Positions 12,005 through 23,775 of a stretch of DNA of 64,000 bases are shown one piece after another. The DNA is taken from NCBI GenBank assembly GCA_023614405.1, contig CM042685.1, positions 233,471,661 through 233,535,660 on the forward strand, written 5' to 3'. Position 1 is the first letter of the stretch. Each line of letters starts with the position of its first letter. This stretch comes from Avena insularis. Taxonomy: Eukaryota; Streptophyta; Magnoliopsida; Poales; Poaceae. Both the position numbers and the translations under genes were made by a program. The notes under the pieces are model-generated. The model did no database searches, had not been told where the DNA came from, and was given only the letters and a program-made list of their open reading frames with translations.

Positions 12005-13561
12005 TGATACGTCGGAAACGTATCTATAATTTTTTATGTTCCATGCTTGTTTAGTATGTACTTTGCTTTGCTTTGTCCACACTTTGATGAGCTTTTCATG
12101 TGTTTTCTGCTACTAACCTATTCACAAGATGTCACAGTGCCAGTTGCATGTTTTCTTCTGTTTTTGGTTCCAGAAAGGCAGAAAATCAATATTGTCGGAA
12201 TTGGACGGGACAAAAGCCAAAGCCAATATTTTACCGTGGGGAACACGAAGCTGGAATACGAGACGAAGGAGACTCACCAGGAGGCCACACCCCCTGGCCG
12301 CGCAGGTGGGCCCACCCTACGCCTAGGGGGTGTAGCCGCCCTAGTGTCCCCCTGCCTCGCCTCTTCGCCTAAAAGAAGCCCCCGATGCCTAAACCCTAAG
12401 CACCCAATCAATATTCCACGAAACCGTCTGTAGCAGCTGCCACCATCGTCCCTAGATTGGGGAGGGATCTGAATGTCTTCCTGGCACCCTACCGGAGGGG
12501 AGATCATCCCGAAGGCCTTCTTCTTCATCATGCCAGCCTCTGGTATGAAGCGTGAGTAGTTCCACCTTGGACTACGGGTCCATGTAGTAGCTAGATGGTT
12601 GTATCTCCTCCTTTGTGCTTTCATGTCTAGATCTTGTGAGCTCTGTTCATGATCAAGATCTCATCTATTTGTAATCATGCATGTTGTGTTTGCGGGGATC
12701 CGATGGATATTGAGATTACTATGTCAGATTGATTAATGGTTTTGTCTTATTGATTATATCATGTCTGTGTTGTTTGTGATCTTGCATGCTCTCCGTTGTT
12801 AGTAGCTATCTTGGCCAAGTAGTTGCTAGTGACTCCAAGATGGGGTATTTATGCTCGATAGTGGGTTCATGGATCTGTTTAATCAAGGGAAGTGACATAA
12901 ATATCTAAGGTTGTAGATGTGATGTTGCCACTAGGGAGAACACAACGGTCTCTTGTTCATGGAACAAGTGGATTGTTTACCTTACACACTTTGCTTAAAG
13001 CAGTTGTCTGTTGCTTGCAACTTAATACTGGAGGGAATTCGGATGATAACCCAAAGGTGGACTTCTGGTCATAGATGCAGTTGGATGGTGGTCTATGTAT
13101 GTTGTTGTATTGCCCAATCGAATCTCATAGGATCTTAATGTCTAGTATTGCATTGTTATGCCTTGCTCAGTCCTGTCAATTGCCCTGTTGTAATTTGTTT
13201 ACCCAACATGCCATGTTTGTTTATCTAAGGAGAACACCTCTAGTGAATGATGGACCCCAGTCTAATCTTTACCATTGATACATCTTCCACTATTATTGTT
13301 TACTTTCTGCAAACCATCATCACCTTCCACACCATATAGTTAATCCTTTGTTACAGCAACCGGTGAGATTGACAACCTCACTGTTAGTTGGGCAACGTCT
13401 TGAGTTTGTGTTGTGCAGGTTTCCACGTTTGAGACGTTTCCTTCCTCCTACTGGTTCGATAACCTCGGTTTCTTACTGAGGAAAGACTTGCTGCTGTGCT
13501 GCATCATACCTTGCTCTTGGGGTTTCCCGACGAAGCGCTCCATGTTGACAAAGCGCCATCA
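12005..13561 (+). repeat. 3' LTR of the 3033-13561 element
   Basis: It is 1557 bp, TG...CA bounded, intact and uninterrupted, and serves as the reference for the broken 5' copy. The GC-rich block at 12230-12370 precedes CTAAAAGAAG, where the 5' LTR has CTATAAGAAG, so the TATA-like box is mutated here. Confidence 0.88.
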
Positions 13562-13566
13562 GACGG

Positions 13567-13648
13567 TGAAGAAGATTCCAACTCAACCCGCTGATTTGTT
13601 GGAGCTCTACCGCGGGATAATTAATGATGATTGATGCAGCACTGAGTT
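13567..13648 (+). pseudogene. Second ORF of the outer element, middle fragment
   Basis: This 82-bp segment continues the frame of 2617-3032 directly (...AGT then VKKIPTQPADLLELYRGI) after the target duplication. It runs to ...CSTELM, where the reverse LTR at 13649 interrupts it. One TGA (about 13632) lies in frame. The continuity across both insertions is the best evidence that the two LTR insertions are later events in one ORF. Confidence 0.7.
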
Positions 13649-15050
13649 GATGTAGGAGCGCTTCGTTGGGAACCCCAAGAGCAAGGTGTGAAGCAGCACA
13701 ACATCAAGTTTTCCCTTAGTAAGAAACCGAGGTTATCGAACCAGTAGGAGGAAGGAAACGTCACACAGGTGTTGCAAGCAACACGGAGACCTGCACAACA
13801 CAAACTCAAGACTTTGCCCCAACGAATCAGTGAGGTTGTCAAGCTCACCGATTTGCTGTAACAAAGGATTAAAAGTATGGTGTGGAAGGTAATGGTGGTT
13901 TGCAACAAGTAAACAAGTAACAGAGGAAGATGTATCAATGGTAAAGATTGGACCGGGGTCCATAGTTCACTAGAGGTGCTCTCATTAGATAAACAACATG
14001 GCATGAAGGGTAAACAAATTACAGCAGGGCAATTGACAGGAACTGATCAAGGCATAACAATGCAATTACTAGTCAGAAAGATCCTATGAGATTCGACTGG
14101 GCAATACAACAATGTACATAGACCGCCATCCAACTGCATCTATGACTAGAAGTCCACCTTCAGGTTATCATTTGAACCCCCTCCAAAGATTTCTGTCACT
14201 TCCCTTGGAAACTAGAGGCATGAACCCACTATCGAGCATAAATACCCCTGAGTCACTATCAACTACTTGGCCAAGATAGCTACTAACAACGGAGAGCATG
14301 CAAGATCACAAACAACAGCATATGATAGAATCATAAAGACAAAACCATTAATTAAACCAACATAATAATCTCAATATCCATTGATCCCCGCAAACACAAC
14401 ATGCATGATTACAAATAGATTAGATCTTCATGAACGGAAATGAGACAAGATCTATACATGAAAGCACAAGATCTGGCCCAAAGGAGAGATAAACCATCTA
14501 GCTACTACATGGACCCATAGTCCAAGGTGGAACTACTCACGCATCATACCGGAGAGAAGGACTCCGAGATGATCTCCCCTCCGGTAGGGTGCCGGGAAGT
14601 ACTTCAGATCCCCCCGATCCAGCGACGATGGTGGCGGCGGCTACGTACAGTTTCGTGGAGATTTGATCGGGTACCTAGGGTTTTTGCATCGGGGGCTTCT
14701 TATAGGCGAAGGGGGAGGCCGAGGAGGCGGCCAGAGGCCAAACCTCACCTGTGGGGCGGGCCCACCCGCTGGGGGAATTGGCCTGCTTCCTCGTCTCCCC
14801 TCTGGACTTCTTGTTCCCTACGGAAAGTTATTGACTTTGACGTTTGTCCCGTCCAATTCCGATAATATTTCTTTACTAACTTTTCTGAAACCAAAAACAG
14901 CAAAAAATAGGCATCTGCACTGTTGCAACTTGTTAGTAGGTTAGTACCAGAAAACATGTAAAAAGCACATCAAAGTGTAGACAAGCAAAGCAAAGTAGAT
15001 ACTAAACAAGCATGGAGCATCAAAAATTATAGATACGTTTCGACGTATCA
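13649..15050 (-). mobile_element. Solo LTR, TGATACGTC family, reverse orientation
   Basis: The reverse complement begins TGATACGTCGAAACGTATC at 15050 and runs about 1.4 kb to the 13649 region, similar along its length to the LTR at 12005-13561. No internal region or second LTR is attached. The right flank begins ATGGT and the left flank reads TTGATGT, so a damaged ATGGT target duplication is possible. The host frame ...TEL-MVTAEL... is consistent with insertion at ATGGT. Coding-looking frames inside it on the minus strand (13621-14004) are LTR sequence, not genes. Confidence 0.75.
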
Positions 15051-15687
15051 ATGGTGACCGCAGAGCTTAGCTTGGGAAGATAAGAAATATCCAACTTCCA
15101 GCTATCAGGTATTTTGCTTATTACCTTGCCACTAGTGTTCTTGGTAGGGAGAACACTAGCAATATTTCCAACTATCATTTGGCTTTCCTAGCTGCTGCAC
15201 TCGACAATGAAACCAGGTACAATCTTGGTTCTCTCATTGCTCATCGCTTAGCTGCTAAGGGACCCATTTATGGGGGTATTATTGTTGCACATGTTGTTGC
15301 TACCCTAGAACTTTTTGTTGATCCAAATGATACAGTTTTTGCTCCTTAGAGGCTTGATTTAGTGCCATGAAAGAGCATCACTTTGTCACTACTAGCTCTA
15401 CCCTTGATAATTTGGTTTATAAGATGATGTTTACAGACGGGGAAGAGAGGGAAATTCCTTTGCCCCAAACCACTTTGTTCAGTATTTTCCAGGGACCTTT
15501 GTCACGCTCCAAGGAGGAGATGGGTGAGCAGCTTCGCATTCGTGGGTTCCACGGGCACTACCAGGGGGACACGCCATCATACGACCCCTCTGTGCACTAC
15601 ACAGGGGAGTCCTCAAGCTCATACCAGGACGAAGGGGCCTCTTCGTTGTATTACGGAGGTGCACCTTGTTGGTCACCATGGAGTTGA
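15051..15687 (+). pseudogene. Second ORF of the outer element, C-terminal part
   Basis: It continues from the reverse LTR (MVTAELSLGR), with stops and frame changes before 15366. A clean frame from ATG 15367 to the stop at 15687 follows, 106 residues ending YYGGAPCWSPWS. It is rich in Ser, Gly and Tyr near its C-terminus (GESSSSYQDEGASSLYYGG). This matches the ending I remember for the uncharacterised ORF in Triticeae retroelements. No enzymatic motif is visible. A purine-rich AAGCTTTGGGGGAGG follows at about 15708-15722. Confidence 0.6.
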
Positions 15688-17418
15688 GCCCCACTTAGGC
15701 CAAAAGCCTAAGCTTTGGGGGAGGTATACCGACATCACACTCATCTATATATCATGTTTCATCGGTTCTTTGTATATCCGTTGTTTTGCTTTCTTTTTGG
15801 TTCTTATTTCTACTTTCCCAAAACACAAAAAGACCAAAAATATTTTCGTCGTTTCTCTTGGTTTGTTTCTTTGCTTTTTAGCTTTGGTTTGCCTTAAAGA
15901 AAAATCCAAAAGATTTTGCTTGTTTATTTTTCCTTTATGTGCTTGCTTTAAAAATCGAAACCACCCAAAATATTTGTTCTTCTTCTTTGGTTTTGTGAAG
16001 TTCTTTGTAGGGTTCGGCAGTCCTCAGTGGAGTTTAGTTTCATGTTATTATTCAAGCCACACAAGTGAAGAGCAATAATGAAGATTAAGACAACTTGAGG
16101 TGTGGTAAGAGGCTGGTAACGAACTCTATTTGTTTTCATTTTTGTATATACTCATCACTGTGAGCATGCTTAGTCTGTTCATGTAAGGTGTATGTTATTT
16201 ATGGATGCTTAGTAGCTCTTGCTCTCTTATGATTAGCTCCAGCTTGCTAATAGTTTGTAGCATGTCATATGAATGTTTGCTTGTATTGTTCTATTCATAA
16301 CTTGGTATGATATTGTGGTATCCTCCTTTGAATGTTTCATGTGAATCGACTTGGCACATGCTCACGCATGCATATGACTGAACAATAGTCACGATGATTT
16401 ATTTTGCCTCAGAGTTCTTGTATCACTTCCATGCCATAATTAGTCATGTTTTGTTGCAAGCATGATTATGACAGTTATTTCTCTCTCGTTTGTCGCTCCC
16501 TCTCTATTGCTAAGCCTTCACTTGCACTGAGTATGTGTTCTACTCGTGCTTCCAACTCCCCAAAACCAATATTTCCTACCTACCTATTAGCATCATTTGC
16601 TAATTCCGTGCATATACAATATGCCTTGTTTTATTCCAGATAAAATGTTTGACTGTTTAAGAAAATTAGTTAGTAAAGCTCTCACGAACTTGATGGCACA
16701 CTTTATTCCTTACACTTAATAAATCTGAACCATTGTGACTCTCCATGAAAGTTATATGCTTGCAAATTATAGCTGGGAGTTAGCAGAACCGTGTTGTCAC
16801 GGGGAACGCTTTCAATAGTTATGGATACATGTCCAGTTGATATCATCCTCTTTTGTTTGCAGATGTCGTCGGTGTGAAATAAAATGGGAGATTGTGAGTT
16901 CATGGAGTTATATATATGTGTTAGAGAAACGCCTGGGCTGCTAGCCTAAGCCTTGCCTAATCATGGTGGAAACTTGCAGCATAACCATAATGAGCAATCT
17001 GTGAAGCATCCTCAATAAAAACCTATGCAAATAGCAAATAAAAAGATCGCTGAGATGCTCATTGTCTGCTTGCCTTGTCATTTTGATTATGGGATAGCTC
17101 CTGTATCATGTACAAGGGGTACCCCATTGGCGGTTCTGTATGATACGCATGTATTTACTATGACAAGAACTTACAGGTAACTAAAGTTGAGTAGCATGAG
17201 GAGCGGCCCTCATACTCAAGGGACATCAGATTTCCAGTTTATGGTCTGTCAAGCATATAACTCATATTGTACCTCACTTTCACCATTAACCATATAAAGA
17301 TGCCTATGATAGGGGCAATGAGAGCTCAAAGCTAATGAGTACCTTACTTTCAGCATTTGGAAGCCTTTCAAACTTTTCAAAACCTTTTTCACTTCCTTGT
17401 TGAGTCACCACTTATTTG
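15688..17418 (+). other. 3' non-coding region of the outer element, truncated
   Basis: No gene is present. From about 16250 it parallels 10290-11470 of the inserted relative, including the GATGTCG(T/C)CGGTGTGAAATAAAA block at 16862. It stops near 17400-17418, where the Copia fragment begins, and no 3' LTR of the outer element is present in the window. Confidence 0.65.
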
Positions 17419-19110
17419 TGACAAGTCGAGCTTTATAGACGGTTACATAACCATCAACATATGTTTTCTTCTTGAAAATCCATTTGTTCTCGACAACCTT
17501 GCGGCCATCCGGTAAGTCCACAAAAGTCCACACTTGGTTTTCGTACATGGATCCAATCTCGTATTTCATGGCTTCTTGCCATTTATTGGAATATGGGCTC
17601 ATCATTGCTTCCTCATATGTCACAAGGTCATTGGTGTTATCCACAAACATGACACTTATAAAATGATCATACCAATCAGGAGTGGTATGAGTCCTCGTTG
17701 ACCTGCGAGGTTCAGTAGTAACTTCGTTCGAAGTTTCATAATCATTATCATTAGCCTCCTCTCTTATTGGTGCAGGCACCATAGGAACATCTTTCAGTGT
17801 TGCACTACTCTCAAATCCGAGAGAAGGTTTGACAACCACGTCGAGTTTTACTTTCCTTCTAGTCACTTCTTTCAAGAGAAACTCCTTCTCAAGAAAGGAT
17901 CCATTCTTGGCAATGAAGATTTCATGATCATTATCATTAGCTTCCTCTCTTATTGGTGCAGGAGCCACATGAACATCATCCGGTGCTGTGCTACTCTCAA
18001 ATCCGAGAGAAGGTTCGACAACCTCATCGAGTTCTACTTTCCGTCCAATCACTTCTTTCGAGATAAACTCCTTCTCGAGAAAGGATCCATTCTTGGCAAT
18101 GAAGATTTTTCCTTCGGATCTATGATGGAAGGTATACCCAATAGTTTCCTTCGGGTATCCTATGAAGACGTATTTTTCTGCTTTGGGTTCAAGCTTATTA
18201 GGCTGTAACTTCTTTACATAACCTTCGCAACCCCAAACTTTGAGGAACGACGATTTAGGTTTCTTCCCAAACTATAGTTCATACGGTGTAATTTCAACGG
18301 ATTTAGATGGTGCCCTATTTAAGTTGAACGCGACTTTTTCTAATGTATAACCCCAAAATGATAATGGTAAATCTATAAGTGACATCATAGACCGAACCAT
18401 ATCTAAGAGAGTTCGATTACGACATTCGAACACACCATTACGTTGTGGTGTTCCCGGTGGTGTTAATTGTGAAAGTATTCCGTATTTCTTCAAATGCTCG
18501 CCAAACTCGTAACTTAGATACTCACCTCCATGATCAGATCATAAATTTAATCTTCTTGTTACGTTGATTCTCTACTTCACTTTGAAATTCCTTAAACTTC
18601 TCAAAAGTTTTGGACTTATGTTTCATGAAATAGATATACCCATATCTACTCAAGTCATCCGTGAAAGTAATAACATAACGATAACCACCGCGCGATGCCA
18701 CACTCATCGGGCCACACACATCGGTATGTATGATTTCCAATAAGTCTGTAGCTCGCACCATTAAACTAGAGAATGGAGTCTTAGTCATTTTTTCCATTAG
18801 ACATGCTTCGCATCTTTCAAGTGATTCAAAATCAAGTGATTCAAGAAGTCCATCGGAATGGAGTTTCTTCATACGCTTCATTGCAATGTGACCAAGACAA
18901 CAGTGCCACATGTATGTAGAATTATCATTCAATTTCAAACGTTTAGCATCTATATTATAAACATGTGTATTACTACTATCGAGATTCAATAAGAATAGAC
19001 CATCTATCATCGGCGCATGACCATAAAAGATATTACTCATATAAATCGAACAACCATTATTCTCGGACTTAAACAAGTAACTGTCTCGCAATAAACAAGA
19101 TCCAGATATA
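17419..19110 (-). pseudogene. Copia integrase-RT fragment, second tandem copy
   Basis: On the minus strand it has a pre-integrase region with WHCCLGH and CEAC zinc-binding residues. The integrase core follows (IHTDVCGPM, FTDDLSRY), then frame breaks near 18534 and 18272. The region between integrase and RT comes next (EKEFLLKEVT, PAPIREEANDND), and the RT N-terminus reads WIFKKKTYVDGYVTVYKARLV. It stops at 17419. It is about 1.7 kb and very similar to 19111-20832, with offset close to 1722 bp. It is more damaged than the other copy. Confidence 0.85.
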
Positions 19111-20832
19111 GTCAACTCCTTGAATTTGTCGGAACCCTTTCACGACAAGTCTAGCTTTATAGACGGTTACATTACCATCAGCATCTGTTTTCTTCTTGAA
19201 AATACATTTGTTCTCGACAGCCTTGCAGCCATCCGGTAAGTCCACCAAAGTCCACACTTGGTTTTCGTACATGGATCCAATCTCGGATTTCATGGCTTCT
19301 TGCCATTTATTGGAATCTAGGCTCATTATTGCTTACTCATATGTCGCAGGGTCATCGGTGTTATCCACCAACATGACACTCATAGCAGGATCATACAATC
19401 AGGTGTGGTACGAGTCCTCGTTGACGTGCGAGGTTTAGTAGTAACTTCGTTCGAAGTTTCATGATCATTATCATTAGCTTCCTCTCTTATTGGTGCAGGC
19501 GCCATAGGAACATCTTCTGGTGCTACGCTACTCTCAAATCCTAGAGAAGGTTCGATAACCTCGTCGAGTTCTACTTTCCTTTTAGTCACTTATTTCGAGA
19601 GAAACACCTTGAGAAAGGATCCATTCTTGGCAATGAAGATTTCATGATCATTATCATTAGCATCCTCTCTTATTGGTGCAGGTGCCACAGGAACATGTTC
19701 CAGTGCTGCGCTACTCTCAAATCCGAGAGAAGGTTCGACAACCTCGTCGAGTTCTAATTTTCTTCAAGTCACTTCTTTCAAGAGAAACTCCTTCTCGAGA
19801 AAGGATCCATTCTTGGCAATGAAGATTTTGCCTTCGGATCTATGATAGAAGGTATACCCAATAGTTTCCTTCGGGTATCCTATGAAGACGCATTTTTCCG
19901 CTTTGGGTTCAAGCTTGTCGCGATGTAACTTCTTTACATAATCTTCACAGCCCCAAACTTTGAGGAACGATAATTTAGGTTTGTTCCCAAACCATAGTTC
20001 ATACGGTGTCGTTTCAACAGATTTAGATGGTGCCCTATTTAAAGTGAATGCGGTTGTTTCTAATGTATAACCCCAAAATGATAATGGTAAATCTGTAAGT
20101 GACATCATAGACCGAATCATATCTAAGAGAGTTCGATTACGACGTTCGAACACACCATTATGTTGTGGTGTTCCCGGCGATGTCAATTGTGGAAGTATTC
20201 CGCATTTCTTCAAATGCTCGCCAAACTCGTAACTTAGATACTCACCTCCATGATCAGATCGTAGAAATTTAATCTTCTTGTTACGTTGATTCTCTACTTC
20301 ACTTTGAAATTCCTTAAACTTCTCAAAAGTTTTGGACTTATGTTTCATAAAATAGATATACACATATCTACTCAAGTCATCCGTGAAAGTAAGAACATAA
20401 CGATAACCACCACGCGATGCCACACTCATCGGGCCACACACATCGGTATGTATGATTTCCAATAAGTCCGTAGCTCGCGCCATTAAACTAGAGAATGGAT
20501 TCTTAGTAATTTTTCCCATTAGACATGCTTCGCATCTTTCAAGTGATTCAAAATCATGTGATTCAAGAAGTCCATCGGAATGGAGATTATTCATACGCTT
20601 CACTCCAATGTGACCAAGACGACATTGCCACATGTATGTAGAATTATCATTCAATTTCAAACGTTTAGCATCTATATTATGAACATGTGTATTACTACTA
20701 TTGAGATTCAATAAGAATAGACCATCTATCATCGGCGCATGACCATAAAAGATAGTACTCATATAAATGGAATAACCATTATTCTCGGACTTAAATAAGT
20801 AACCGTTTCACAATAAACAAGATCCAGATATA
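19111..20832 (-). pseudogene. Copia integrase-RT fragment, first tandem copy
   Basis: It has the same domain order as 17419-19110. The integrase frame 20762-19764 is open for 332 residues and retains IHTDVCGPM, FTDDLSRY and the NGVFERRNRT region with the catalytic Glu. The first zinc His is Gln (WQCRLGH). The RT N-terminus runs to KGFRQIQGVDY and then jumps, at 19110/19111, straight back into pre-integrase sequence. That jump is the junction of the tandem duplication. Confidence 0.87.
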
Positions 20833-21148
20833 ATTTTCATGCTTAACGCAGGCACCAAATAACTATTATTTAAGTATAAAACTAATCCCGATGGTAGATG
20901 AAGAGGGAGCGTGCCGACAACGATCACATCAACCTTGGAGCCATTTCCAACGCGCATCGTCACCTCTTCTCTCGCTAGTATCCGTTTATTCTGTAGCACG
21001 TGTTTCGAGTTACAAATATGAGCAACCAAACCAATATCAAATACCCAGGCACTACCACGATTACTAGTAAGATATACATCAATAACATGTATATCGGATA
21101 TACCTTTCTTCTTGATGTTGTCGTTCTTCAGATCTGTCAGGTACTTAG
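20833..21148 (-). pseudogene. Copia protease fragment
   Basis: Starting after the nested insertion, the minus strand reads KYLTDLKNDNIKKKG, then WVFDIGLVAHICNSK. This is the Copia retropepsin site, with the usual D-T-G changed to D-I-G, so the protease is probably inactive. The segment joins in frame to NCPK of the gag zinc knuckle at 32548 when the 21149-32547 insertion and one copy of its target duplication are removed. Confidence 0.82.
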
Positions 21149-21677
21149 TGACATGAATATGCCCTACGGGTACCCGATGTTAGCCTACCTGGTCCAGCCC
21201 GACGGAAGGCCCACTCGACGACCTGTCAGGGTCCATGACGCCTATGATATTTCGGCTGCTATGAAGACCATATGGATATGGACTCCCAAGCGCACAAGAC
21301 AAGGAAAGCTCAAGATTAGAGTTTGAATACAACTTGTAACCTACTCGTATCGGTACCTGAGACCTAGCCTCCCCATATATAAAGACTAGGAGGGTCCAAC
21401 GAGGAGGGCACGATGCACGCTATGCCACAACAGATCTCTACCACCTCATACACACACCTCACGCCAGATTGCATTTGCGCACCCCTAAAACCTTCGGTTC
21501 CGCCGTAATAAAGAAATAACAAGTAGAAGTAGGGTTTTCCCTCTGGGGGCCTGAACCTGGGTAAACCTCGTGTTCCCTTGCTGCGTGTCTTTTAACTGTC
21601 TCGCGATCTCCAGCATACGCATGTTCTCCAAAACTCAAGTCCATAACAATGGGTATTGACGAGTCGAACCCTCGTCA
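21149..21677 (+). repeat. 5' LTR of the 21149-32547 element
   Basis: It is 529 bp, TG...CA bounded, and near-identical over its length to 24368-24776 plus 32430-32547. TATA box CATATATAAAG lies at 21374-21384. The LTR ends CCCTCGTCA at 21677, followed directly by the primer-binding site. Confidence 0.9.
21374..21384 (+). promoter_or_regulatory. LTR TATA box
   Basis: CATATATAAAG is conserved at the same LTR position in the 3' LTR (about 24593-24603). It is also conserved as the reverse complement in the related LTRs near 43695, 47275 and 56868. Expected to position Pol II initiation some 30 bp downstream. Confidence 0.6.
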
Positions 21678-22118
21678 ATTGGCGCCGTCTGTGGAATTGG
21701 GGGGGCTGATCGTGCGATCGTGACGGTTCTGATCAAATCTACAAGATCAAAAATCCCAAGATACTCGGCGGCAGCCGAAAGGAGTCGTCATGGGCAAAGC
21801 CAACAAAATCAGCGTCTCAGGCTCATGGACGATCAGCGGCACATGAAGATCTACCGCAGTTTGTTTGTCGCATGCATCGGCGGCTCTGTTGATAAAGAAA
21901 AAAATCTCTGGCGTATCCGTGCTTGTACCGTGTCATGACATTGAGATCAAGCTGAATCGATCGGATCTCTAGAGGAAAAGGCAGCTCGTACGTACTCCAT
22001 GATAATACAAAGGGCAATTAAGGCTATACATGCAACATATGTGTGATGGTGCAAAGGAAAAGTCAAAAACGACTGATCGGCCGACAAGCTCCAAATTTTA
22101 AAGCAGCCGAGTGGTATC

Positions 22119-22252
22119 TGATTGGGTAGTACAATACTTATCATACTCGATCTGGGAACAGAAGTACTCTAAATTCTTCCACGAGTGATTGGGTAGTACA
22201 ATACTTATCATACTCGATCTGGGAACATAAGTACTCTAAATTCTTCCACGAG
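22119..22252. repeat. 67-bp direct tandem duplication
   Basis: Two adjacent copies begin TGATTGGGTAGTACAATAC at 22119 and 22186 and differ at about one position (ACAGAAG / ACATAAG). It lies in the 5' part of the non-autonomous element's interior. Confidence 0.9.
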
Positions 22253-22440
22253 GTGGAGTAATCACTCGCGCCGTTCAATCTCCAAGAGGAAATAGGATAC
22301 ATGAATATTGGAAGGTGTCATCAGTGTTCAAATCGGGACACGCACGAAATTGATCCATGCCAAGGTGAGGAAAATTTTCCCGTGAATCGGTTCAAACAAA
22401 AAAGAGCGGAAATCAAATCGGATAAGTCTCTATAGACCGT

Positions 22441-23060
22441 GTGGTACACTCGGGGGCTGCGCCGACTCCATCGTGTGACCTTCTACAGTCTTCGGCTGCA
22501 CCGACCCGCCACTACTTCGACTCTGTCTGCCACACGACTTTGTACTCGGGGGTTGCGCTAACCCGCAGATGCGTCAACTCGCTACTGCCACCGGCCCTGC
22601 CGTGCGAACCGTTGTGGCCTTCAGCTGCGGTGACCCGATGCATCCTTCGGATGCGGCGACCCGATGTGATCTTCGATTTCGGAGACCAGACGCATCCGCA
22701 TTAGCTACAGCGATTCGGGGGATCCCTCGACTCCAGTAACCCGCTGCGATCTTCGGCTCCAACGACTCGGGGAATCCCTCCGCTTCGGCGACCAGCCGCG
22801 GCCTTCGGCTCTAGCAACCCGCTGCGGTCTTTGGCTCCATCGAACTGTGTGTCTTTTGGCTGCGGTGACCCGCTGCATTGTTCGGATGCGATGGCCCAGT
22901 GTGGTCTTCAATTGCGACAATCTTTGGATGCGGAACTCGCTACCGCCATTGACCCCAGGAACCCGTCACTGCTACGAGTGCGGTCATCTATGTCAACTAC
23001 GTCCGCCGTGTGACCCGCTACGGTGTCGACTACGTCCGCGGTCGCATCAACTTCATACAT
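22441..23060. repeat. Degenerate short-unit array (TTCGGCT..GACCCGCTGC type)
   Basis: Imperfect repeats of roughly 30-45 bp built on CTTCGGCTCCAGCGACCCGC-like words, GC-rich. The equivalent array in the related element lies at 45665-46235 in reverse orientation. Open frames across it come from the absence of stops in the repeat and do not look like protein. Confidence 0.6.
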
Positions 23061-23775
23061 GGCAACTACCAATAAAGCTAAGTTTCCCTATACTTAGAGA
23101 TGATTGCTTTTTTAAGTCACACTCGAAACACTCGGGGGCTGCGCCCTCTTCGAGTAACCTAATGTGTCGTCGACTACACACTCGAGCACCTCGTACACGA
23201 CTGCCCGAGTAGCTGATTCTGCCTGATCGTCGAATCCTTGAACTCCGATTACTTCGGCAAGGTACTGAGACTAAGGGTAATCAAGCTAACGAAAAGGCCT
23301 AGCAAACAGTGTAAAAGTGTCGACTCGATTGGCACCAGAATTTTACTTTATAAGACGATATGCAATATTCTTTACAAGATACAAGTACTTCACAATTATT
23401 TATGTTTTCTGCAGCTTACAAGGACGTCTACTGCGCCTAGATATTCTACCGGGTCCTCCAACAAGAGTCAACAAAATAACTGGCTACGCCATACACCCGA
23501 AACCCGAGTCGAGTCACTCCTCGGATGGTTGCATCTCTTGATGATACAAAGACGCGACGTTGGCCACATACCCGACAGACGCGACGCATGTCGTGCACCC
23601 GACAGGGGCAACGGCGTCGACTTGATTTGAAACATCGAGTCTTTCCGGCTAAACGTCGCACGACTCCGCTACGTCGACTCCTAACTCCTTATGCGTGAGA
23701 CGCTGACTCGATGCACTTCCGGGTCAGTGGTTTCTTCTCGCATGAGTCTCCACTCGATTCTGCGACTCGACTAGA

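Larger units (their letters stand above)
3033..13561 (+). mobile_element. Non-autonomous Athila-like LTR retrotransposon inserted in the outer element
   Basis: The boundaries are well supported. LTRs beginning TGATACGTCGGAAACG start at 3033 and 12005, both end in GCGCCATCA (7081 and 13561), and the flanks carry a 5-bp target duplication GACAG (3028-3032) / GACGG (13562-13566). A primer-binding site follows the 5' LTR and a purine tract (AAGCTTGGGGATGC) precedes the 3' LTR. The interior encodes only gag and protease (7329-9301), then 2.7 kb of non-coding DNA; RT, RNase H and integrase are absent, so mobility must have depended on a partner. The 5' LTR is enlarged by a foreign LTR fragment at 4084-6689. 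Confidence 0.9.

Noticed and set aside
13621..14004. Minus-strand frame of 127 residues, and similar frames at 60286-61134
   Set aside because: Both lie mainly in reverse-oriented LTRs of the same family; the shared translation only reflects repeated LTR DNA.
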